From Mactra quadrangularis (Eukaryota; Mollusca; Bivalvia; Venerida; Mactridae): 64,000 bases of DNA. Position numbers and translations under genes: made by a program. This document shows, one piece after another, positions 24,381-35,979 of this stretch (the first letter of the stretch is position 1; each line of letters starts with the position of its first letter). Below the pieces are notes generated by a model. That model was not told where the DNA came from. It worked only from the letters and a program-made list of their open reading frames with translations, and did no database searches. Location: NCBI GenBank assembly GCA_025267735.1, contig CM046298.1:33268764-33332763 (forward strand), written 5' to 3'.

Positions 24381-24395
24381 AGGTGCGTGAAGTTA

Positions 24396-24444
24396 GCTGC
24401 CAGTTGCCAGTTGCCAATTCAATCGGCAACTGGCAACTGGCAGC
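24396..24444. repeat. Left terminal hairpin, 20-bp perfect arms
   Basis: GCTGCCAGTTGCCAGTTGCC (24396-24415) and its exact reverse complement (24425-24444) are separated by 9 bases. This sits 15 bases inside the element's end and joins the terminal repeat to the satellite motif. The right end carries the same hairpin, with one arm 7 bases shorter (about 35908-35956). Confidence 0.8.
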
Positions 24445-24519
24445 CAACTTCACACCCAGCTGCCGATTCAATTTTTTTTGTTAGCAAGCACTATGTACAG
24501 GCACTGCGACGAACGTTCC

Positions 24520-27500
24520 GCGCGGGTGTTTTGAATCGGCAACTGGCAACTGGCAGCCAACTTCACACCCAGCTGCCGATTCAATTTTTTTTGTTAGCAA
24601 GCACTATGTACAGGCACTGCGACGAACGTTCCGCGCGGGTGTATTGAATCGGCAACTGGCAACTGGCAGCCAACTTCACACTCCAGCTGCCGATTCGATT
24701 TTTTTAGATTTCGGCACAGATACGTCGCCCTATGCACATGTACTACGATGAACGTCCTGCTCGTGTGTTTTGAATCGGCTACTGGCAACTGGCAGCCAAC
24801 TTCACGCCTCAGCTGCCAATTCGATTTTTTTAGATTTCGGCGCAGATACGTCGCCCTATGCACAGGTAATGCCACGAACGTTCCGCGCGGGTGTTTTGAA
24901 TCGGCAACTGGCAACTGGCATCCAACTTCACGCCTCAGCTGCCAATTCGATTTTTTTAGATTTCGGCGCAGATACGTCGCCCTATGCACAGGTAATGCCA
25001 CGAACGTTCCGCGCGGGTGTTTTGAATCGGCAACTGGCAACTGGCAGCCAACTTCACGCCTCAGCTGCCAATTCGATTTTTTTAGATTTCGGCGCAGATA
25101 CGTCGCCCTATGCACATGTACTACGATGAACGTCCTACTCGGGTGTTTTGAATCGGCAACTGGCAACTGGCAGCCAACTTCACGCCTCAGCTGCCAATTC
25201 GATTTTTTTTTAGATTTCGGCGCAGATACGTCGCCCTATGCACAGGTACTGCGACGAACGTTCTGCGCGTGTGTTTTGAATCGGCAACTGGCAACTGGCA
25301 GCCAACTTCACGCCTCAGCTGCCAATTCGATTTTTTTAGATTTCGGTTGAGATACGTCGCCCTATGCACAGGTAATGCCACGAACGTTCCGCGCGGGTGT
25401 TTTGAATCGGCAACTGGCAACTGGCAGCCAACTTCACGCCTCAGCTGCCAATTCGATTTTTTTAAATTTCGGCGCAAATACGTCGCCTTATGCACAGGTA
25501 CTGCCACGAACGATCAACGCGGGTGTTTTGAATCGGCAACTGGCAACTGGCAGCCAACTTCACGCCTCAGCTGCCAATTCGATTTTTTTAGATTTCGGCA
25601 CAGATACGTCGCTCTATGCACATGTACTACGATGAACGTCCTGCTCGTGTGTTTTGAATCGGCAACTGGCAACTGGCAGCCAACTTTACGCCTCAGCTGC
25701 CAATTCGATTTTATTAAATTTCGGCGCAGATACGTCGCCCTATGCACATGTTCTACGATGAACGTCCTGCTCGGGTGTATTGAATCGGCAACTGGCAACT
25801 GGCAGCCAACTTCACACTCCAGCTGCCGATTCGATTTTTTTAGATTTCGGCACAGATACGTCGCCTTATGCACAGGTAATGCGACGAACGTTCCGCGCGG
25901 GTGTTTTGAATCGGCAACTGGCAACTGGCAGCCAACTTCACGCCTCAGCTGCCAATTCGATTTTTTTAGATTTCGCCGCAAATACGTCGCCCTATGCACA
26001 GGTAATGCCACGAACGTTCCGCGCGGGTGTTTTGAATCGGCAACTGGCAACTGGAAGCCAACTTTACGCCTCAGCTGCCAATTCGATTTTTTTAGATTTC
26101 GGCGCAGATACGTCGCCCTATGCACATGTAATACGATGAACGTCCTGCTCGGGTGTTTTGAATCGGCAACTGGCAACTGGCAGCCAACTTCACGCCTCAG
26201 CTGCCAATTCGATTTTTTTAGATTTCGGCGCAGATACGTCACCCTATGCACAGGTACTGCGACAAACGTTCTGCGCGTGTGTTTTGAATCGGCAACTGGC
26301 ATCTGGCAGCCAACTTCACGCCTCAGCTGCCAATTCGATTTTTTTAGATTTCGGCGCAGATACGTCGCCTTATGCACAGGAACTGCGACGAACGTTCTGC
26401 GCGGGTGTTTTGAATCGGCAACTGGCAACTGGCAGCCAACTTCACGCCTCAGCTGCCAATTCGATTTTTTTAGATTTCGGCGCAGATACGTCACCCTATG
26501 CATAGGTACTGCGACAAACGTTCCGCGCGTGTGTTTTGAATCGGCAACTGGCAACTGGCAGCCAACTTCACACCCAGTTGCCGATTCAATTTTTTTGTTA
26601 GCAAGCACTATGTACAGGCACTGCGACGAACGTTCCGCGCGGGTGTATTGAATCGGCAACTGGCAACTGGCAGCCAACTTCACACTCCAGCTGCCGATTC
26701 GAATTTTTTAGATTTCGGCGCAGATACGTCGCCCTATGCACATGTACTACGATGAACGTCCTGCTCGTGTGTTTTGAATCGGCAACTGGCAACTGGCAGC
26801 CAACTTCTCGCCTCAGCTGCCAATTCGATTTTTTTAAATTTCGGCGCCAATACGTCGCCTTATGCACAGGTACTGCCACGAACGATCAACGCGGGTGTTT
26901 TGAATCGGCAACTGGCAACTGGCAGCCAACTTCACGCCTCAGCTGCCAATTCGATTTTTTTAGATTTCGGCGCAGATACGTCGCCCTATGCACATGTACT
27001 ACGATGAACGTCCTACTCGGGTGTTTTGAATCGGCAACTGGCAACTGGCAGCCAACTTCACGCCTCAGCTGCCTATTCGATTTTTTTTAGATTTCGGCGC
27101 AGATACGTCGCCCTATGCACAGGTACTGCGACGAACGTTCTGCGCGTGTGTTTTGAATCGGCAACTGGCAACTGGCAGCCAACTTCACGCCTCAGCTGCC
27201 AATTCGATTTTTTTAGATTTCGGTTGAGATACGTCGCCCTATGCACAGGTAATGCCACGAACGTTCCGCGCGGGTGTTTTGAATCAGCAACTGGCAACTG
27301 GCAGCCAACTTCACGCCTCAGCTGCCAATTCGATTTTTTTAAATTTCGGCGCAAATACGTCGTCTTATGCACAGGTACTGCCACGAACGATCAACGCGGG
27401 TGTTTTGAATCGGCAACTGGCAACTGGCAGCCAACTTCACGCCTCAGCTGCCAATTCGATTTTTTTAGACTTCGGCACAGATACGTCGCCCTATGCACAT

Positions 27501-30017
27501 GTACTACGATGAACGTCCTGCTCGTGTGTTTTGAATCGGCAACTGGCAACTGGCAGCCAACTTTACGCCTCAGCTGCCAATTCGATTTTATTAAATTTCG
27601 GCGCAGATACGTCGCCCTATGCACATGTTCTACGATGAACGTCCTGCTCGGGTGTATTGAATCGGCAACTGGCAACTGGCAGCCAATTTCACACCCCAGC
27701 TGGCAATTCGATTTTTTTAGATTTCGGCGCAGATACGTCGCCCTATGCACAGGTAATGCGACGAACGTTCCGCGCGGGTGTTTTGAATCGGCAACTGGCA
27801 ACTGGCAGCCAACTTCACGCCTCAGCTGCCAATTCGATTTTTTTAGATTTCGGCGCAAATACGTCGCCCTATGCATAGGTACTGCGACGAACGTTCCGCG
27901 CGTGTGTTTTGAATCGGCAACTGGCAACTGGCAGCCAACTTCACGCCTCAGCTGCCAATTCGATTTTTTAAGATTTCGGCGCAGATACGTCGCCCTATGC
28001 ACATGTACTACAATGAACGTCCTGTTCGGGTGTTTTGAATCGGCAACTGGCAACTGGCAGCCAACTTCACGCCTCAGCTGCCAATTCGATTTTTTTAGAT
28101 TTCGGCGCAGATACGTCGCCCTATGCACATGTACTACGATGAAAGTCCTGCTCGGGTGTTTTGAATCGGCAACTGGCAACTGGCAGCCAACTTCACGCCT
28201 CAGCTGCCAATTCGATTTTTTTAGATTTCGGCGCAGATGCGTCGCCCTATGCACATGAACTTCGATGAACGTCCTGCTCGGGTGTTTTGAATCGGCAACT
28301 GGCAACTGGCAGCCAACTTCACGCCTCAGCTGCCAATTCGATTTTTTTAGATTTCGGCGCAGATACGTCGCCCTATGCACATGTACTACGATGAAAGTCC
28401 TGCTCGGGTGTTTTGAATCGGCAACTGGCAACTGGCAGCCAACTTCACGCCTCAGCTGCCAATTCGATTTTTTTAGATTTCGGCGCAGATACGTCGGCCC
28501 ATGCACATGTACTACGATAAACGTCCTGCTCGGGTGTTTTGAATCGGCAACTGGCAACTGGCAGCCAACTTCACGCCTCAGCTGCCAAATCGATTTTTTT
28601 AGATTTCGGCGCAGATACGTCGCCCTATGCACATGTACTACGATGAACGTCCTACTCGGGTGTTTTGAATCGGCAACTGGCAACTGGCAGCCAACTTCAC
28701 GCCTCAGCTGCCAATTCATTTTTTTTAGATTTCGGCGCAGATCCGTCGCCCTATGCACAGGTACTGCGACGAACGTTCCGCGCGTGTGTTTTGAATCGGC
28801 AACTGGCAACTGGCAGCCAACTTCACGCCTCAGCTGCCAATTCGATTTTTTTAGTTTTCGGCTGAGATACCTCGCCCTATGCACAGCTAATGCCACGAAC
28901 GTTCCGCGCGGGTGTTTTGAATCGGCAACTGGCAACTGGCAGCCAACTTCACGCCTCAGCTGCCAATTCGATTTTTTTAGATTTCGGCGCAGATACGTCA
29001 CCCTATGCACAGGTACTGCGACGAACGTTCCGCGCGTGTGTTTTGAATCGGCAACTGGCAACTGGCAGCCAACTTCACGCCTCAGCTGCCAATTTGATTT
29101 TTTACATTTCGGCGCAGATACGTCGCCCTATGCACAGGTAATGCCACGAACGTTCCGCGCGTGTGTTTTGAATCGGCAACTTGCAACTGGCAGCCAACTT
29201 CTTGCCTCAGCTGCCAATTCGATTTTTTTAAATTTCGGCGCAAATACGTCGCCCCATGCACAGGTACTGCGACGAACGTTCGGCGCGGGTGTTTTGAATC
29301 GGCAACTGGCAACTGGCAGTCAACTTAACGCCTCAGCTGCCAAATCGATTTTTTTTAGATTTCGGCGCAGATACGTCGCCCTATGCACATGTACTACGAT
29401 GAACGTCCTGCTCGGGTGTTTTGAATCGGCAACTGGCAGCCAACTTCACGCCTCAGCTGCCAATTCGATGTTTTTAGATTTCGGCGCAGATACTTCGCCT
29501 TATGGACATGTACTACGATGAACGTCCTGCCCGTGTGTTTTGAATCGGCAACTGGCAATTGGCAGCCAATTTCACACCCCAGCTGGCAATTCGATTTTTT
29601 TTAAGATTTCAGCGCTGATACTTCGCTCTATGCACAGGTACTGCGATGAACGTCCTACGCGGGTGTTTTGAATGGGCAACTGGCAACTGGCAGCCAACTT
29701 CACACCTCAAATGCCATTTCAATTTTTTAAGATTTCGGCGCAGATACTTCACCCTATGCACATGTACTACGATGAACGTCCTGCTCGGGTGTTTTGAATC
29801 GGCAACTGGCAATTGGCAGCCAACTTCACACTTCAGCTGCCAATTCGATTTTTTTAGATTTCAGCGCTGATACGTCGCCCTACGCACAGGTACTGCGATG
29901 AACGTCCTACACGGGTGTTTCGAATCGGCAACTGGCAACTGGCAGCCAACTTTACACCCAGCTGCCCATTCGATTTTTTTAGATTCAGCGCGGATATGTC
30001 GCTCTATGTGCAGGTAC
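24520..30017 (+). repeat. Left arm satellite array, 126-bp unit, about 43 copies
   Basis: A head-to-tail 126-bp unit runs through this interval; for example GAATCGGCAAC recurs at 24898 and 25024. Each unit has a doubled heptad (GGCAACTGGCAACTGGCAG), a T-tract after AATTCGA, and a variable segment near its end. Variants include ACTGCGACGAACGTTCCGCG, ACTACGATGAACGTCCTGCT and ACTGCCACGAACGATCAACG. Outer units are nearly identical; units after about 29520 are more diverged. Because 126 is divisible by three and units lack stops in some frames, reading frames of up to 556 codons arise on both strands. They show the same sequence in several frames and should not be taken as proteins. Confidence 0.93.
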
Positions 30018-32544
30018 TTTTAGGATCGCCGATATTTCTCTTTAGCTACTAAGATGCATTCGGACGAGAACAACTTGTAAACGGTAATTTTGATCGTGGA
30101 CATCGTTTGACATTTTGACTACCAAATATGGCTGCTGGTTGTGGAAGAAATTCGATAGAAAAGTAATGTTGGCGTGGTTTACTGTAAGGTAAGAATATGT
30201 TTACAACATTTTGTACATAGTGAGTATAACTGCTCAGGTAAAATCAAATTCGATCACTCCATAGTGTGGCCATTATTTAACCCTCGCGAGTGTACAAGCT
30301 GGCGAGACTGTCCAGAATAAGCCCGATGCTTTCAGTCCAAGGTGTGTTCAAGATAGCCTTATGAATGAATCCAGTTCATAAGAAATGGATGTCCTGTATA
30401 TCTAGAAATTCGAACCCCTAGATCTAAAGCTATTTTTTCAAATATGGGTAGATTCTATGCAAAAAATCTAATAGGCAATTTTGAAAATTCCGAAACCAAT
30501 AATTGTGGATAGAAGGTAATTTACATTGGCAAAGTAGGCCTTAAATGTGTAGGCCTAATGTTTGATTCACAGAAGGCTAATCACGCGCTCCAAGTTATCA
30601 TTTGTTGGAACAGGTCCGTCGATTGTGGCTGCCTGGTGCGCCTTGTATATTGACCTCAATGACCAAAGGAAGCTATTTGTACATATTACTGATCGGATAT
30701 CATTATCTGAAAGACTACTTTAACTTGGTACTTTAAAAGTGTGTTATTTATATTTTTATTTGCTAAGGAACTAAAACTATTGATGAAACATGACGTCATG
30801 TCTCCTTACTAAATTTACCTATGGTAAAAGTAGTGTAATTTTAGCCATATTTTTGTGTGGAAAGATGCAGCTTATGGAAGATCAAAACGTGGTTTTGGGG
30901 CCGGACAGTCATCTGGCATTATTTAGTGGAAGTTCGCATTAACCAGACTTTTTTGAAAGTTTGTGATACAAACAATTTGATCCGCACTTGATTATTTATC
31001 AGATAACATTTTACTGTTACCAATCTAAATGTTGCATCGATGAAAAGGTTCAGCACTACCTATCATAATAGGCGTGAAAGTGTGTTTTTTGGCTCATTAT
31101 TTAATGGCCTGAATTACCAGCAACACAGTTCAGCAAATATGTAAAATTTAAGTCTGAATATTTGTACTCTTTTATTAGGGAACAGCCTTACTGAATTGGT
31201 ATCTGACAAATCCATCGGGAATTGATTGGACGACACCCGCCAATAGTATGCCTGCGAACTTATGATTTATTGGAAAAATTAGGGTTTCCTAAGGACATCA
31301 GGGCATACAAAGGAAATGTTAACATTTTGAATAAACAATATCGATTGCTCGGAGGGACTTTATACAGAACAGGACATTACACCGGAGCAATGAAAACAGG
31401 CAAACATGGTTGGGTGTTTTATGATGGCTTGAAATAGAAGCTGACTAAATACAGTCACTGTGACAACCTGGCAGCAAATTATGTGCCAACTCATTTGATG
31501 TTTGTCATTTGTGAATAGCATTATGATATGGCATAGCAGATTACAATTCATGATTACCTGGCTGCCATATATATGTCAACTCAATGGATGCTCGCCATAA
31601 TGACAATAGTGTTATTTTAATATGTAGCATTGTTTTAAACTTTGCTTGGCTAAAAAGTATAGGTCCATTAATTTGATTCCCCTCATTTGCTAATACATTG
31701 TAATGTTGTTATATGCTGTACTTTGCCTGGCTGCCATTATTTATGTCTCATAAATAGGTTTTGAAACCAGTCAAGGTCCTAGTCACAATGAATATGCAAT
31801 TTGGTTAAGTGCAATATTTCTGGATCTAGCGTCCATGATACTGTGGTATAGACCACAAAAAGTTTGTCCGTCCAATTACCCATTATGGTCTGTGCCTAGA
31901 CTCTGATGTACGTACATAATTATTTATCTAACTTTCTTGTACTTTTTGCCTTGTGTTTTACCAGTTGCTCAGGTAGAGATCAATTGTTTGTTGATTAAAA
32001 TGATATTAATTTAAAAACCTGTTTTGATTTATGCGTCAGTGCTGCCCTTGTACAATGAGGAACATGTGCTCCTTCGGCTACTTACGTAAGACTTTCAGTT
32101 TAGCTTGTTTCTCTGTATTGAGAGATTATTCGAAAGTGATGAAAATCTTTCGATCCAAGTATTCAAGACTCTGACCATTAGACCATGAGAATGCCTATAT
32201 ACTGGGTAAAGTATCAGAAATAAATCCTGTATGAGTAATTGCCTATCCCTAAATATTTATATGAAAACCTTTATCGGAGTGCCTGCACATTAGGCGTTGT
32301 ATCATTCAAGCATTCATCAAGAAACGATGCTTCTTAACGTTCACAATAGCGTCTGCACATTGGACCTGGTATTAGTACTGTATTCCAGTGAATATGAAGC
32401 TATATTCCAATTGTCCAACGGATTGTCCAGAATACCGAGCTCCTATACAATAAGAAAGTATTGACGCAGTATTTCAACAGTACAACGTATTGGCAGCCAT
32501 TTGACTGATGCCAAACAAAATATCTTACAGAGACGATATTTCGT
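30018..32544. other. Unique core of the Foldback-like element
   Basis: About 2.5 kb of non-satellite sequence between the inverted arms. It is AT-rich and contains one reading frame with protein character (31207-31437) and no complete transposase that I can see. A short ATG frame at about 30128 (MAAGCGRNSIEK) ends after 12 codons and is not convincing. In related Foldback elements this position holds the transposase or unrelated cargo. Confidence 0.6.
31207..31437 (+). pseudogene. Transposon-core reading frame with peptidase-like C-terminal box
   Basis: A frame open from 31207 to the TAG at 31435-31437 encodes about 76 residues ending QYRLLGGTLYRTGHYTGAM, then a Gly/Lys-rich turn and WVFYDGLK. 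The pattern Tyr-Arg-Leu, Gly-His-Tyr and Trp-x-x-Tyr-Asp resembles the C-terminal histidine box of ubiquitin-specific (C19) peptidase-like domains, which occur in some transposon proteins. It has no proper ATG: the frame begins after a TGA at 31204, and a neighbouring frame carries TALLNWYLTNPSGIDWTTP, suggesting a frameshift or a spliced exon. I read it as the degraded 3' end of a core gene. The family assignment is tentative. Confidence 0.4.
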
Positions 32545-35500
32545 ATCGTTCTGCAGAAGATCTGCACATATCGCATAGGATCAGCGCTGAAATGTAGCAG
32601 AGATCGAATCTGAAGCTAGCTGCCACTCGCCAATTCAAAACACCCGTCCGGGATGCACAACACAGTGCCTGTGCGTGGTATCCGATCAGAATTCTAAACA
32701 AATCGAATCGGAGTGGGGTATGAAGTAAGCTGCCAGTTGCCAGGTGCCGATTCAAAATACCTTTATGAATCACTCCTCTCAGTGCCTGTATATAGTACGT
32801 TAGTCATAGTACCTGTATAGTGCGTTCCTCACAGTACCTACACAAAGCGCATGGTATCCGCGCTGAAATCTAAAAAAAATAAATCGGCAGCTAAGTTGTG
32901 AGGGTAGTTGAGTGCCGCGTTCAGAGACAGCAACACCTCGTAGCTTATCGTCGCCGCTTATCGTCATCGCATTACCTGAACATAGGGCGACGTATCCGCG
33001 CTGATATCTAAAAAATCGAATTGGCCGCTGGAGTGTGAAGTTGGCTGCCAATTGCCAGTTGCCGATTCGAAACACTAGTGCGGAACGTTCATCGCACTAC
33101 CTGTGCATAAGGCGACGTATCTGCGCTGATATCTAAAAATATCGAATCGGCAGCTGGGTGTGAAGTTGGCTGCCAGTTGCCATTTGCCGATTCAAAACAC
33201 CCGCACGGAACGTTCGTCGCAGTGCCTATACATAGTGCTTGCTAACAAAAAAAATTGAATCGGCAGCTGGGTGTGAAGTTGGCTGCCAGTTGCCAGTTGC
33301 CGATTCCAAACACCCGCGCGGAAAGTTCGTGGCATTACCTGTGCATAAGGGCGACGTATCTTCGCCGAAATCTAAAAAATCGAATTGGCAGCTGAGGCGT
33401 GAAGTTGGCTGCCAGTTGCCAGTTGCCGATTCAAAACATCCACGCGGATCGTTCGTCGCAGTACCTGTGCATGGGGCGACGTATTTGCGCCGAAATCCTA
33501 AAAAAAATCGAATTGGCAGCTGAGGCGTGAAGTTGGCTGCCAGTTGCCAGTTGCCGATTCAAAACACCCGAGCTGGACGTTCATCGTAGTACATGTGCAT
33601 AGGGCGACGTATCTGCGCCGAAATCTAAAAAATCGAATTGGCAGCTGAGGCGTGAAGTTGGCTGCCAGTTGCCAGTTGCCGATTCAAAACACCCGCGCGG
33701 AACGTTCGTCGCAGTACCTGTGCAGAGGGCGACGTATCTGCGCCGAAATCTAAAAAAATCGAATTGGCAGCTGAGGCGTGAAGTTGGCTGCCAGTTGCCA
33801 GTTGCCGATTCAAAACACCCGCGCGGAACGTTCGTGGCATTACCTGTGCATAAGGCGACGTATCTGCGCCGAATTCTATAAAAATCGAATTGGCAGCTGA
33901 GGCGTGAAGTTGGCTGCCAGTTGCCAGTTGCCGATTCAAAACACCCGCGCGGAACGTTCGTCGCAGTACCTGTGCATAGGGCGACGTATCTGCGCCGAAA
34001 TCTTAAACAATCGAATTGGCAGCTGAGGCGTGAAGTTGGCTGCCAGTTGCCAGTTGCCGATTCAAAACACACGCGCGGAACGTTCGTCGCAGTACCTGTG
34101 CATAGGGCGACGTATTTGCGCCGAAATCTAAAAAAATCGAATTGGCAGCTGAGGCGTGAAGTTGGCTGCCAGTTGCCAGTTGCCGATTCAAAACACCCGA
34201 ACAGGACATTCATCGTAGTACATGTGCATAGGGCGACGTATCTGCGCCGAAATCTAAAAAAATCGAATTGGCAGCTGAGGCGTGAAGTTGGCTGCCAGTT
34301 GCCAGTTGCCGATTCAAAACACCCGAGTAGGACGTTCATCGTAGTACATGTGCACAGGGCGACGTATCTGCGCCGAAATCTAAAAAAATCGAATTGGCAG
34401 CTGAGGCGTGAAGTTGGCTGCCAGTTGCCAGTTGCCGATCCAAAACAGCCGCGCGGAACGTTCGTCGCAGTACCTGTGCATAGGGCGACGTATTTGCGCC
34501 GAAATCTAAAAAAATCGAATTGGCAGCTGAGGCGTGAAGTTGGCTGCCAGTTGCCAGTTGCCGATTCAAAACACCCGCGATGATCGTTCGTGGCAGTACC
34601 TGTGCATAAGGCGACGTATTTGCGCCGAAATTTAAAAAAATCGAATTGGCAGCTGAGGCGTGAAGTTGGCTGCCAGTTTCCAGTTGCCGATTCAAAACAC
34701 CCGCGCGGAACGTTCGTGGCATTACCTGTGCATAGGGCGACGTATCTCAACCGAAATCTAAAAAAATCGAATTGGCAGCTGAGGCGTGAAGTTGGCTGCC
34801 AGTTGCCAGTTGCCGATTCAAAACACACGCGCAGAACGTTCGTCGCAGTACCTGTGCATAGGGCGACGTATCTGCGCCGAAATCTAAAAAAAATCGAATT
34901 GGCAGCTGAGGCGTGAAGTTGGCTGCCAGTTGCCAGTTGCCTATTCAAAACACCCGAGTAGGACGTTCATCGTAGTACATGTGCATAGGGCGACGTATCT
35001 GCGCCGAAATCTAAAAAAATCGAATTGGCAGCTGAGGCGTGAAGTTGGCTGCCAGTTGCCAGTTGCCGATTCAAAACACCCGCGTTGATCGTTCGTCGCA
35101 GTACCTGTGCATAAGGCGACGTATTCGCGCCGAAATTTAAAAAAATCGAATTGGCAGCTGAGGCGTACAAGATACAGATACAAGATACAAATATTTATTT
35201 CATTCGGTGCATATATAACAATGTAACATTAGCTATGTATAGCTATTTACCGACAGAAACATATAACAAAGTTAAGCAAACAATACAAGACATAAAAATA
35301 CACATAATGAACATAGAAAAGCATATAGGCACAAAGCATACATATATAAAGCACAAAAGCACACATGCATAAAATTACAAGCTACTACAAGCATATTTTA
35401 GGATAATTTACTATAATAGATTTTACTTAAAATCTCATGGATTATCACAGATAATTTCAGAATAAAAGTTCTAAAAAAGTAGCAAACAACAGCTAATGGA

Positions 35501-35970
35501 TTCTACATGTGACGATTTGATGTCTGGTAGAAGCATAATTGCTGAGTTAAATACTTCATTAAAAAAAAGGAGATATACATATAGAATAACATAAAACAGA
35601 GCTTACAAATAATAAAGTAAAGAAGTGAACAAGTTAAACATATGAAGCAAGCTGTAAACTCAACAAAGACAGATACAAAATGAAGTTGAAGTTGACTGCC
35701 AGTTGCCAGTTGCCGATTCAAAACACACGAGCAGGACGTTCATCGTAGTACATGTGCATAGGTGACGTATCTGCGCCGAAATCTAAAAAAATCGAATCGG
35801 CAGCTGGAGTGCCAGTTGCCGATTCAAAACACCCGCGCGGAACGTTCGTCGCAGTGCCTGTACATAGTGCTTGCTAACAAAAAAAATTGAATCGGCAACT
35901 GGGTGTGAAGTTGGCTGCCAGTTGCCGATTGAATTGGCAACTGGCAACTGGCAGCTAACTTCACGCACCT
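32545..35970 (-). repeat. Right arm satellite array, inverted, about 20 copies
   Basis: The same 126-bp unit as the left arm, in reverse-complement orientation. Units from about 33060 to 35165 are regular. Those at 32545-33060, next to the core, are strongly diverged. A 0.5-kb insertion (35167-35692) interrupts the array, after which the terminal units resume to the end at 35970. Variant units occur in the same order as in the left arm (see findings). Long frames of 42-residue repeats here are satellite artefacts. Confidence 0.92.
35167..35692 (-). mobile_element. Insertion in the right arm, possibly a LINE/SINE fragment
   Basis: About 525 bases of unrelated AT-rich sequence break one 126-bp unit between its GAGGCGT and GAAGTTG segments. 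On the minus strand its end reads AATAAATATTTGTATC followed by degenerate TTGTATC-like repeats, which looks like the short-repeat tail of a non-LTR retrotransposon. I found no target-site duplication and no coding domain, so the class is uncertain. Confidence 0.4.
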
Positions 35971-35979
35971 GGCATAGAT
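35971..35979. repeat. Right 9-bp target-site duplication
   Basis: GGCATAGAT follows the right terminus (ending CTTCACGCACCT) and matches 24372-24380 exactly. Confidence 0.85.

Larger units (their letters stand above)
24381..35970. mobile_element. Foldback-like (probably MULE-type) DNA transposon, 11.6 kb
   Basis: The element is bounded by a perfect 9-bp duplication GGCATAGAT (24372-24380 and 35971-35979). The first 150 or so bases at the left end, starting AGGTGCGTGAAGTTAGCTGC, recur as the reverse complement at the right end with only a 7-bp difference and single substitutions. Inside both ends lie long arrays of the same 126-bp tandem unit in opposite orientation: left arm about 5.6 kb, right arm about 3.4 kb. 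They enclose a core of about 2.5 kb. Long inverted arms made of tandem repeats around a unique core, with a 9-bp duplication, is the description of Drosophila FB elements, which are related to Mutator-like transposases. No intact transposase is seen, so this copy is probably non-autonomous. Confidence 0.85.

Noticed and set aside
24594..29870. Long open frames of 42-residue repeats on both strands (up to 556 codons)
   Set aside because: They are the same 126-bp satellite read in different frames and strands; no start context, splice logic or single favoured frame.
33239..35183. Repeat-protein frames in the right arm, including 455 codons on the minus strand
   Set aside because: Same satellite in inverse orientation; artefact of period divisible by three.
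24396..35960. CRISPR-like array
   Set aside because: Repeats are 126 bp head to tail without unique spacers, in an animal genome, and bounded by a transposon duplication.
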